This document shows positions 33,931-40,104 of a DNA stretch of 46,877 nt, in pieces (the first letter of the stretch is position 1; the number at the start of each line of letters is the position of its first letter). The stretch is from positions 1-46,877 of the IMG/VR virus record IMGVR_UViG_3300031974_002598; one strand, 5' to 3'. Origin of the DNA: a virus. Below the pieces are notes generated by a model that made no database searches, was not told the origin of the DNA, and saw only the letters and a list, made by a program, of their open reading frames with translations. Made by a program: the position numbers and the translations under genes.

Positions 33931-35062
33931 TATTTTACAGGTTCAAATAAATGCCGCTGAGGCTCAAATTGGCGGCATTTTTGAACAAAGCGGTTCTGTA
34001 GGAGAAATTACCCGTGAAACAGGTGAGAGTATTCTAGCAGAACTTGAGGCCGGCATTGTTTCTATGGATGTAGTAGAAACTGAAAACGGCAGATTAAAAA
34101 TTCAATTTGTAGACGACACACAAGTTTCTATGACAGAACACACTGTAGTAGAAATAAACGAATATGTTTACGATCCCAATCCAAGCAACAGCAAAATGGC
34201 ACTTAACTTTGCACAAGGTACTGCAAGATTCGCCACAGGTAAATTAGGATTAGTACCCAGAGAAAATATACAAATACAAACACCCACAGCGGCAATCGGT
34301 ATTAGGGGAACAGACTTTACAATGACTGTGGACGAATTAGGCAGAAGTTTAGTAATACTGTTGCCAGATGCAGATTGTAATGACGCAAAAAAATTAGAAG
34401 AAGGCTGTTTACCGAGCGGAAGTATTAGTGTAACAAATCAAGGTGGTACACAAATACTCGACGAAGCATATCAAGCAGTTATGGTTAGCACTGCAGAAAC
34501 ACCACCCACAACACCGGTGACCATAGAAAATTTAGATTTAAACATGATTGACAACATGTTTATTGTGAGCCAGCCAGGCGAAGTACAAGAGGCAGTAGCG
34601 GAACAGGAAGCAGAAAATCAGGGTGTGGATTTGTTGGCGTTCGGAGATTTAGACATCGACTTTTTGGAAGAAAATTTATTGCAGGAAAATTTAGAAGATT
34701 TACAGTTTTCAGAATTAGACATTGATTATTTAGGTGTGGATTTATTGGCAAACTTTCTAGATGTAATAGATACAAGTCTAGATATGGATCCTGTTGGACA
34801 AGACAAACAGGACCAAGGTCCTGATAAAATAACAGGTACACTCAATCCTGGTTATGATCCTGTTACCATGTATAACACACTGCTAGACAACAGTGAATAC
34901 ATTTGGTTTTTAAGGGTAGTAGATGGACAAGGCCGTATATCAATCAAAATACCAGTAGGCGGTAACGCCAGAATTGAAAGTGAAACAGAAGGGACGCCGA
35001 GCATTATTTGTGTCAACGATTGTTCGGACATAAATATATACATAAGGCAGACACAGGGATAA
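33893..35062 (+). CDS. FecR-domain periplasmic protein
   Basis: 389 residues from GTG 33893. This start overlaps the curlin gene by 38 bases, but it encodes a convincing signal peptide (MKTQLYKLLLLTSILQ..., cleavage after AAEA, residue 24). The FecR domain covers about residues 35-135: GEITRETGES, LKIQFVDDTQVSMTEHTVV, ALNFAQGTARFATGKLG and IQTPTAAIGIRGTDF. The C-terminal half is acidic, with repeated 'DIDFLEENLLQENLEDL' segments, and ends in a small cysteine-containing domain (CVNDCSDINIYI). Soluble FecR-domain proteins often occur near CHASE2-type cyclases; one is encoded 5.5 kb downstream. Role as sensor or anchor for the curlins is inferred. Confidence 0.85.
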   Translation: MKTQLYKLLLLTSILQVQINAAEAQIGGIFEQSGSVGEITRETGESILAELEAGIVSMDVVETENGRLKIQFVDDTQVSMTEHTVVEINEYVYDPNPSNSKMALNFAQGTARFATGKLGLVPRENIQIQTPTAAIGIRGTDFTMTVDELGRSLVILLPDADCNDAKKLEEGCLPSGSISVTNQGGTQILDEAYQAVMVSTAETPPTTPVTIENLDLNMIDNMFIVSQPGEVQEAVAEQEAENQGVDLLAFGDLDIDFLEENLLQENLEDLQFSELDIDYLGVDLLANFLDVIDTSLDMDPVGQDKQDQGPDKITGTLNPGYDPVTMYNTLLDNSEYIWFLRVVDGQGRISIKIPVGGNARIESETEGTPSIICVNDCSDINIYIRQTQG

Positions 35063-35063
35063 C

Positions 35064-35924
35064 ATGAATATAGAAGAAAAATTAAAAAACATGAAACCAA
35101 GTGATACTCCATTGCTATGGCTTGGCTATACCTTATTGGGCATGATGTTGTTGTTAGGACAACCAGCAAATGCTCAAAGTGCCACAGACAATGTTATTAA
35201 TATCAGCAATCCTGTTAGTGCAGACAATTTAAATCTCGACATACAACAAGCCGGCTACGATAATGAAATCACATTAAGTATTGGCGGCTCATCAAACACC
35301 CTTGACATTTATCAATTGGGTGCAAAAAACACTACCAAGTATACAGACACATGGGGCTCAGGATATGACTGGGGCGGAGATTTAGCAGGCAACAACAATG
35401 ATATCACAGTAAAGCAATACACTGATACCAGCAAAAGTATCTCAGATAACTTTTTCGGCTTCCACATACAGGGCAATAACAACAATGTGTTAGTTGGGCA
35501 GGAATGGTACATAAATGATCAAGGTGTTTACAATACTAATCCTGGAAATGGCTGGGGAGATCATTATTTGCGATTAGACATACATGGTGATTACAATGAT
35601 ATCATTCATACTCAAAGAACAGACAGTGCAAGTGATGGACAAACATCTTATGTGAATGTATATGCAGATTATAATGATGTGTATATACAACAAAGACAGG
35701 GTCAGCACTCGATGAACATGACCATCAATAATGATTACAATGAAGTTTGGTTTACTCAAGCAGGGCAACCAGCACACACTGCCACTGTAACACTTGGTGG
35801 TAATTATCCTACAACTCTTACCGTACAACAAGGAGTACATGCAACTTCAAGTTCACTAAATTACTCCCTTACACAAGATTGTCAAACAGCAGGAGGTTGC
35901 ACTGTAAGTGTAACGCAACAATAA
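35064..35924 (+). CDS. Curlin-like secreted protein 2
   Basis: 286 residues. A long n-region (residues 1-18) precedes a hydrophobic signal with cleavage after PANA, residue 37. Repeats are of the curlin type: QQAGYDNEITLSIGGSSNTL, YQLGAKNT, DLAGNNNDITVKQY, IQGNNNNVLVGQE, IHGDYNDIIHTQ, VYADYNDVYIQQ, INNDYNEVWFTQAG and LTVQQG, with the Q/N ladder typical of CsgB/CsgA. It is richer in Gln, Asn, Tyr and Trp than curlin 1 and so is the better amyloid candidate. Starts two bases after the FecR stop; likely CsgG substrate. Confidence 0.82.
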   Translation: MNIEEKLKNMKPSDTPLLWLGYTLLGMMLLLGQPANAQSATDNVINISNPVSADNLNLDIQQAGYDNEITLSIGGSSNTLDIYQLGAKNTTKYTDTWGSGYDWGGDLAGNNNDITVKQYTDTSKSISDNFFGFHIQGNNNNVLVGQEWYINDQGVYNTNPGNGWGDHYLRLDIHGDYNDIIHTQRTDSASDGQTSYVNVYADYNDVYIQQRQGQHSMNMTINNDYNEVWFTQAGQPAHTATVTLGGNYPTTLTVQQGVHATSSSLNYSLTQDCQTAGGCTVSVTQQ

Positions 35925-36196
35925 TGGAATGTCCTGAAGGTTTAATTTGCTACACAGAAGAAGAATACGAAGAACTTCTTACTGTGATGGAAGAGCATGG
36001 TATCTTTGGTGACGAATTAGCAGAACTTGCTCAACCCGCAATGGGTGACGCAGAAGCAGTAGCAAACTTTACTTGGGAATTGTTGTTTCTCACACCCTGG
36101 GAACTAGCATACATAGCAATACCAATGAGTGTGTTAGCCACATACGGTTTAACTATCTACTTTGCGTATAAGTGGATTCAAAAGAAGTTTTCCTGA
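35924..36196 (+). CDS. Small acidic protein with C-terminal membrane helix
   Basis: 90 residues. ATG at 35924 overlaps the curlin stop by one base. An acidic N-terminal half (EEEYEELLTVMEEHGIFGDE) is followed by a membrane segment (about residues 58-83, ELAYIAIPMSVLATYGLTIYFAY) and a basic tail KWIQKKFS. Predicted single-pass inner-membrane protein with N-outside/C-inside topology by the positive-inside rule. Not recognised. Coupled to the curlin operon. Confidence 0.65.
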   Translation: MECPEGLICYTEEEYEELLTVMEEHGIFGDELAELAQPAMGDAEAVANFTWELLFLTPWELAYIAIPMSVLATYGLTIYFAYKWIQKKFS

Positions 36197-36197
36197 C

Positions 36198-36443
36198 ATG
36201 GGTTATACAGAAGCAGTATTAGTTTTAATACTGAGTACATCATCTGGCGAAATATTAGATAAACAAATTGTTAGATCATTTGTAAAAGATTGGCACTGCG
36301 TACAATTTTATTATGATCCTAAATATACTAGACCTTTACAACAACATGGCTTTGATTATTGGTTAGCAAATAAGGAATACGCACAACCAGGTTACACAAT
36401 CAGTTTTCAGTGTAAACATGTAGGCCCGTATTACACTGCATAA
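36198..36443 (+). CDS. Small protein of unknown function
   Basis: 81 residues from ATG 36198, just after the preceding stop; an in-frame upstream start at 36162 would overlap the previous gene. Composition is aromatic-rich (HCVQFYYDPKYTRPLQQHGF) with two cysteines, and no signal peptide or membrane span is clear. Reads like a small folded alpha/beta domain. Not recognised; last gene of the curli operon. Confidence 0.55.
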   Translation: MGYTEAVLVLILSTSSGEILDKQIVRSFVKDWHCVQFYYDPKYTRPLQQHGFDYWLANKEYAQPGYTISFQCKHVGPYYTA

Positions 36444-36465
36444 ATTAACAGAAAATTAATGTCGT

Positions 36466-36510
36466 TGTAACATAACCTTAACATTTCAAGCCCACTAAAA
36501 TCATAAATAT
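36466..36510 (+). promoter_or_regulatory. Direct-repeat box (Pho-box-like) and late promoter before the porin/transporter pair
   Basis: TGTAACA (36466-36472) and CTTAACA (36477-36483) are 7-mers in direct repeat with an 11-base period. A -10-like TAAAAT follows at 36496-36501, 12 bases later. This is the geometry of PhoB-type boxes (two 7-mers, four-base spacer, box in place of the -35). The late-like box CATAAATAT is at 36502-36510. The rest of the 207-base gap shows nothing I recognise. Downstream are a beta-barrel gene and a PiT-like transporter. The regulator is inferred. Confidence 0.35.
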
Positions 36511-36650
36511 ACTTGTAAAACATTAGACGTGAAGCCCACAAGGCATAGTACTGTTATTAATGTTTCACATATTAACACAATTAATATCAGAACGCAGACA
36601 CCATTAGGAAAAACTGTATTTCTGAACAACTAAACTTTTAGGAGTTCGAA

Positions 36651-37205
36651 ATGAAATCATTTCTAATTGGTCTCTGTGCTATAGTACTGACTATTCCTGC
36701 ATTCGCAGAGACCCCCTCAGAACAAGAATACAATTACAAAATCAAACAGGACGATTGGGAATACACTTTTCGTACCAGAGAAGATCGCTGGCATGTGGAA
36801 GTGGGCAACAAGGTAGGTCCTGTTGAAGTAATGTATAGATATGCAGATCAAGACGGTACCATAGAGAACCGTATTAAATTCACCACAGAGCTCTTTTCTT
36901 ACAAAGACCTTGTTACAGAAGGCAGAATGGAGTATCGTCATTTTGATAACAAAGAGTCACATTGGCGTTATCGTTTCATAGTAGAATACACTCCGCACAT
37001 TACAGGTAATCTTTATCTGTATGCGAAATGGCAACCTCGTTGGAGTTTTAAAGATGCTGGCACTAAGTTTGATGCCAGAGATCAATTGGGCATTACCTAT
37101 AAAGGTGATGGTTGGAAAATAACTCCTTTCATAGAACGCACTAGCACAGAGCACTATGAAAGAAAAATGACAGTGACAGGTATTCACTGGGAGGCTAAAA
37201 TATAA
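36651..37205 (+). CDS. Outer-membrane beta-barrel protein (KdgM-like porin possible)
   Basis: 184 residues. Signal peptide with cleavage AFA/ETPS after residue 19. The mature 165 residues alternate polar and aromatic/hydrophobic residues in about ten strands (WEYTFRTREDRWHVEVGNKV, PVEVMYRYADQDG, WRYRFIVEYTPHI, GNLYLYAKWQPRW, DQLGITYKGDGWKITPFIER). This is the signature of a small outer-membrane barrel similar in size and style to KdgM-type porins. The last residues (GIHWEAKI) do not end in aromatic F/W. SD is TAGGAGTT. Its stop overlaps the ATG of the PiT-like gene, so the two are probably made together. Confidence 0.65.
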   Translation: MKSFLIGLCAIVLTIPAFAETPSEQEYNYKIKQDDWEYTFRTREDRWHVEVGNKVGPVEVMYRYADQDGTIENRIKFTTELFSYKDLVTEGRMEYRHFDNKESHWRYRFIVEYTPHITGNLYLYAKWQPRWSFKDAGTKFDARDQLGITYKGDGWKITPFIERTSTEHYERKMTVTGIHWEAKI

Positions 37206-38149
37206 TGGATATGATGACTTTATTATGGACCGTGCTGGGCTTCAGCATGGCGTCATACACAGTTATCGCCAATGATAGTATCCAAACATTGGGCACATGG
37301 ATTCAATCCAACAAAGAAAAGTTTGATTGGAAAACCATGTGGCTGGGTGCAAGCAGTGTGTTACTGTTTGCATTGTGGTATGGATGGACTGTTAACGGTG
37401 GTGACATATCGTACGGTAGGCTAGATAGAATACCCTATATAGAACCACAATGGTATCACGCACTAGCACCAGGTGTGCTGTTAATACTGACTAGATTTGG
37501 TGTGCCAGTTAGCACATCGTTCTTAGTGTTAAGTGCATTTGCTAGTACCTTTGTGTTAGAAAAAATGCTGGTAAAAAGTTTTGCTGGCTACGGTGTTGCG
37601 GCTATTAGTGCCTATGCAATATGGGCAGTAATATCCAAATGGCTTAATAATGTACAACTGGGCGGCAGTGAGCGTAACTGGACTATTGCACAATGGACTG
37701 TTACTGGTTGGCTGTGGTGGACATGGTTAAGTCATGATATGGCTAACATGGCTGTGTTCTTGCCAAGAGAAGTTAGTGCAACAACACTAGCGGCTATTAG
37801 TGCATTGTTTATTGCTGGCATGGGTTTTATGTTCAGAGAACAAGGCGGCAAGATACAAGGTGTTGTTCAAAGCAAAACAGACACTAACTATGTTAAGAGT
37901 GCAACACTTATTGATTTAGTGTATCTGGTTATACTGTGGTACTTCAAACAGTACAACAACATACCAATGAGCACCACATGGGTGTTTATAGGTTTACTTA
38001 GTGGTAGAGAACTTGCTATTGCTACATTCCAAGGCGGATCAAAGAAACTGGAAGAAGTGTTTCCTGTGATTGCAGGAGACTTTGGTCGCTTGATGGTGGG
38101 TGTTGCGGCAAGCATGGGTATCATTATAGGTATTCATACACTTACCTGA
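37205..38149 (+). CDS. PiT/PHO4-like inner-membrane transporter
   Basis: 314 residues with about nine membrane helices. Two internal repeats each carry the paired PiT signatures. Repeat 1 has ANDSIQTLGT (near residue 23) and GVPVSTSFLVL; repeat 2 has SHDMANMAVFLPRE and NIPMSTTWVFIGLLSGRE. In the PiT family, 'GxND...' and 'P.ST' motifs line the phosphate/cation path. The protein is shorter than PitA (499) and the first motif lacks the usual 'GANDVAN' spelling, so substrate may differ. Coupled to an outer-membrane barrel, which suggests an uptake route across both membranes. A strong terminator follows. Confidence 0.6.
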   Translation: MDMMTLLWTVLGFSMASYTVIANDSIQTLGTWIQSNKEKFDWKTMWLGASSVLLFALWYGWTVNGGDISYGRLDRIPYIEPQWYHALAPGVLLILTRFGVPVSTSFLVLSAFASTFVLEKMLVKSFAGYGVAAISAYAIWAVISKWLNNVQLGGSERNWTIAQWTVTGWLWWTWLSHDMANMAVFLPREVSATTLAAISALFIAGMGFMFREQGGKIQGVVQSKTDTNYVKSATLIDLVYLVILWYFKQYNNIPMSTTWVFIGLLSGRELAIATFQGGSKKLEEVFPVIAGDFGRLMVGVAASMGIIIGIHTLT

Positions 38150-38150
38150 T

Positions 38151-38175
38151 AAATGGGGGCAATGCCCCCATTTTT
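38151..38175 (+). terminator. Strong intrinsic terminator after the transporter
   Basis: Perfect 10-bp stem AAATGGGGGC (38151-38160) / GCCCCCATTT (38164-38173), loop AAT and T-run to 38175. It also lies at the 3' end of the minus-strand genes below and could act in both directions. Confidence 0.9.
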
Positions 38176-38254
38176 ATACTAAAACTAGTTTAGTAATTTT
38201 ATCAATTCTTCCAGATTTCATCATCTTGTCGAATTTTTTAAAAAGTCTTTTCAT
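38174..38254 (-). CDS. 26-residue cationic peptide ORF
   Basis: ATG at 38254-38252 overlaps the stop of the upstream minus-strand gene as ATGA, with GGAGG eight bases upstream inside that gene. The peptide starts MKRLFKKFDKMMKSGRI and ends in KLVLV: seven Lys and two Arg against two Asp, and amphipathic if helical. The precise coupling and strong ribosome site argue that it is translated. Possible membrane-active or regulatory peptide; no homologue recognised. Confidence 0.5.
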   Translation of the reverse strand: MKRLFKKFDKMMKSGRIDKITKLVLV

Positions 38255-38550
38255 GTCATTTCCTCCAAGTCACGAAATTGACATGTCGTCCAACCTTCAG
38301 AATGGTGTAACTTAAAAGTTCGGTGAATGTTTTTGGGTAGTTCTACTTTGCGATATCGCCCTGTTGGGCACTCACGGTGTCGAACTATCTTGCCTTTGTA
38401 GACTGAACCATCTTGTAAATGAAAATAGATAGCAGTCTTACTCAGTGCAATTTGCTGTAAATCACTTCGCTTTATGTGATTGTCAGCCAATGCTGGTCCG
38501 CCTGTAAAGAGCAGGATCAACATGGCTACTATTCCTATTGGCTTCGCCAT
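38251..38550 (-). CDS. Small secreted periplasmic protein
   Basis: 99 residues from ATG 38550 (AAGGAG six bases upstream; two earlier in-frame ATGs lack a proper site). Signal peptide MAKPIGIVAMLILLFTGGPA, cleavage about LA/DNH at 22. The mature 77 residues contain two cysteines (HRECPTG and WTTCQF), likely a disulfide, and beta-like segments (TAIYFHLQDGSVYKGKIVRH). The only minus-strand gene, with its coupled peptide, inside the accessory block. It is not CsgE by eye. Function unknown. Confidence 0.65.
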   Translation of the reverse strand: MAKPIGIVAMLILLFTGGPALADNHIKRSDLQQIALSKTAIYFHLQDGSVYKGKIVRHRECPTGRYRKVELPKNIHRTFKLHHSEGWTTCQFRDLEEMT

Positions 38551-38580
38551 ATCCATCTCCTTATTGTTATGCAACTATTC

Positions 38581-38609
38581 TGCAACAGTAATGTTACAGT
38601 TTTGTTACA
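38581..38609. repeat. Triple 7-mer direct repeat with 11-base period (Pho-box-like)
   Basis: TGCAACA (38581), TGTTACA (38592) and TGTTACA (38603) are separated by four bases each. On the plus strand a -10-like TAAGAT (38621-38626) lies 11 bases beyond the last repeat. It lies in the divergent gap between 38550 (minus) and 38696 (plus). Related to the array at 36466-36483, which carries the reverse-complement 7-mer TGTAACA. Confidence 0.4.
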
Positions 38610-38659
38610 ATGTTATTTATTAAGATCGTATAAAGAATTAACAGAGTTGTGAATCTTTA

Positions 38660-38696
38660 TTGACAAAATCATACATTTCGTGTATTATATAATACA
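38660..38696 (+). promoter_or_regulatory. Sigma70 promoter overlapped by a 16-bp palindrome
   Basis: TTGACA (38660-38665), 17-base spacer and TATTAT (38683-38688). A perfect palindrome TGTATTATATAATACA (38681-38696) covers the -10 and the expected start site, as an operator for a dimeric repressor would. Drives the small membrane/lipoprotein genes from 38696. Confidence 0.7.
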
Positions 38697-38833
38697 TGAA
38701 ACATATGATAAAATGGCTTAAAATCTGTGCTATGTTACTCACAGTGCTGATAGCCATATCAATTATACAGTTAGCAGTTCACAGTATTGAAATAGGATAC
38801 GACCTCATGTATCACAGTGATGGACGACCCTAA
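38696..38833 (+). CDS. Small membrane peptide (possibly leaderless)
   Basis: 45 residues. ATG at 38696 lies where transcription from the promoter at 38660-38688 should begin, so the mRNA would be leaderless or use the second ATG at 38705. Sequence: basic N-terminus (KHMIKWLK), one hydrophobic helix (CAMLLTVLIAISIIQLAV), then an acidic/polar tail. Its 3' end overlaps the next gene by 14 bases. Confidence 0.5.
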   Translation: MKHMIKWLKICAMLLTVLIAISIIQLAVHSIEIGYDLMYHSDGRP

Positions 38834-39131
38834 CAAAATAGACGAACTGTTTAACAAATATATCACCCAACGACTTAGAGGCGGATTACATATTGCATAT
38901 GGTATGCTGTATGTACAAATCAGTCTAATATTCCCATACTTCTTTTATGTGACAATATGTTTAAGTGTCGTAGTCTATTACATATATCTCTGTGAAAAAT
39001 ATGGCTACATGATAGACCATTACACATTTGAAATGATAAGGATCAATGCACACCCAGACCCCGTATTTACTCCAATGCCAGCACCTGAATTCTTTGATCA
39101 TGCTGGCATAGTCGATAAATATATAATGTAG
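38820..39131 (+). CDS. Small two-span membrane protein
   Basis: 103 residues from ATG 38820. An N-terminal charged segment is followed by a hydrophobic region (GMLYVQISLIFPYFFYVTIC, then LSVVVYYIYL) that can form a hairpin of two membrane helices, and then a cytosolic tail with HPDPVFTPMPAPEFFDHAG. Not recognised. Lies in the same transcript as the preceding small peptide, ahead of a terminator-like hairpin. Confidence 0.6.
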   Translation: MDDPNKIDELFNKYITQRLRGGLHIAYGMLYVQISLIFPYFFYVTICLSVVVYYIYLCEKYGYMIDHYTFEMIRINAHPDPVFTPMPAPEFFDHAGIVDKYIM

Positions 39132-39144
39132 GCAAGAAGCCTAT

Positions 39145-39173
39145 AACAGTATAGCAGTTGGCTTACTGTTTTT
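39145..39173 (+). terminator. Probable intrinsic terminator
   Basis: Nested stem AACAGTA (39145-39151) with AGC inside, loop AGTTG, GCT, then TACTGTT (39164-39170) and a T-run. One bulged T in the stem. Confidence 0.6.
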
Positions 39174-39186
39174 ACAAGGAGAGAAT

Positions 39187-39462
39187 ATGAGAAGCATGCT
39201 CAGTATTCTTGCAGTCCTTGGTATATTTTTACTACCATCATGTGCCTCAGTTGGAGCAGTGATTGAAGGTGGTAAAGAATTTACTACAGGTGTAGTAGAT
39301 GGATCTGTTAAGGCGGTTTCAACAATAACCGGAGCCGTTTTAGAAGATGCATCTAACATCGTTGAAACAACAGCAGAAGTTACACAAGGTGTGGTGGAAA
39401 CTGTTGGTAATGAAATCGACGAGCAGACCGACGAACTGCAAGACGCTCCAAAAAAGGACTAA
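39187..39462 (+). CDS. Small acidic lipoprotein
   Basis: 91 residues. Lipobox LLPSC with lipidated C19 after a short signal (MRSMLSILAVLGIF). The mature part is a Val/Thr/Glu-rich helix or turn repeat (GVVDGSVKAVSTITGAVLED, TTAEVTQGVVETVGNEIDEQ) ending in PKKD. AAGGAGAG precedes the ATG. Small lipoproteins in phages can act in lysis (Rz1-like), superinfection exclusion or envelope anchoring; nothing here decides between these. It is not proline-rich like Rz1. Confidence 0.7.
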   Translation: MRSMLSILAVLGIFLLPSCASVGAVIEGGKEFTTGVVDGSVKAVSTITGAVLEDASNIVETTAEVTQGVVETVGNEIDEQTDELQDAPKKD

Positions 39463-39493
39463 GCCTGTTCTCCCGTCGCAAGGAGAGTAAGGC
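39463..39493 (+). other. Hairpin downstream of the lipoprotein gene
   Basis: GCCT/AGGC plus TCTCC (39469-39473) / GGAGA (39482-39486) with an internal bulge and loop CGTCGCAA. No T-run, so it is more likely an mRNA-stabilising or processing element than a terminator. It sequesters the AGGAGA sequence, which otherwise looks like a ribosome site. Confidence 0.4.
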
Positions 39494-39515
39494 CAGTAAT
39501 AGTGAGGATATTAAA

Positions 39516-39572
39516 ATGTTGATACAACAAATTAAAAAATATTGTACAACCAATCCTCAGGAGTGCGAATAA
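39516..39572 (+). CDS. 18-residue peptide ORF
   Basis: MLIQQIKKYCTTNPQECE, ATG 39516, GAGG about eight bases upstream. The stop codon abuts the ATG of the next gene, so translation may be coupled. Two cysteines. Could be a leader peptide for the downstream secreted protein rather than a functional product. Confidence 0.35.
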   Translation: MLIQQIKKYCTTNPQECE

Positions 39573-40076
39573 ATGAAAGCGGCAATGTTAATAGCATTGT
39601 CGCTTTTATCTTTTAGTGCATCAGCAAGTCTTTCCCAGCAACAAATACATGCTATACAAAATGGTTGGCATGCACCCTATAGTCAAAAAACAATAGATAG
39701 AGTATTACAACAAGATACTTTGATTACGTTTGATGATACTCCCAAATATACTATAGTCAATATAAAAACAGAACCTGCAAGTAAATTGCATTGGGCAACT
39801 TTTTGGACGTTGCAACTATTAGATATTTACACTACAAACAAAGGTATGCAATATGACTGTGTAACAGAACTCAACCCTTTACTACCTAAGAGACCCTCAT
39901 TGTTTAGACTTACTTTACACAAAGGTATGTTTTTAACCCCTCTAGTTTTATTAGATAAAGAACTGGCATTCACAGACGCTGAACTTATAAGTGGAACACT
40001 TATAACAGGTGGTGTAGTTGCAAGTAACTTTAACGTCATTAAAAACGCAAAACGCAAGTGTAACAAAATTAGATAA
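39573..40076 (+). CDS. Secreted/membrane protein, DUF5658-like
   Basis: 167 residues. Signal peptide with cleavage about ASA/SLSQ at residue 18. The middle region reads HWATFWTLQLLDIYTTNKGM and then TELNPLLPKRP, with LHKGMFLTPLVLL and a further hydrophobic segment. This 'LDxxTT...xELNPL' arrangement recalls the DUF5658-type small membrane proteins. The basic C-terminus (NAKRKCNKIR) should stay cytoplasmic. Function unknown. The last codons contain the late promoter for the next gene. Confidence 0.55.
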   Translation: MKAAMLIALSLLSFSASASLSQQQIHAIQNGWHAPYSQKTIDRVLQQDTLITFDDTPKYTIVNIKTEPASKLHWATFWTLQLLDIYTTNKGMQYDCVTELNPLLPKRPSLFRLTLHKGMFLTPLVLLDKELAFTDAELISGTLITGGVVASNFNVIKNAKRKCNKIR

Positions 40077-40080
40077 ATAT
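40072..40080 (+). promoter_or_regulatory. Late promoter within the end of the upstream gene
   Basis: GATAAATAT overlapping the stop codon of 39573-40076, 25 bases before ATG 40105. Confidence 0.6.
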
Positions 40081-40104
40081 CAGTGTAAGGTAGGAGTTAC
40101 ACAC

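Noticed and set aside
38176-38196. Third copy of the CTAGT upstream element (AAAACTAGTTTAGT)
   Set aside because: It matches only the central AAAACTAGTTT, lies inside the 26-codon ORF and has no late box beside it.
36198-38550. Small proteins (36198-36443, 38251-38550) as CsgE
   Set aside because: Neither shows the CsgE sequence pattern that I remember; the first has no signal peptide. No CsgE is visible in the window.
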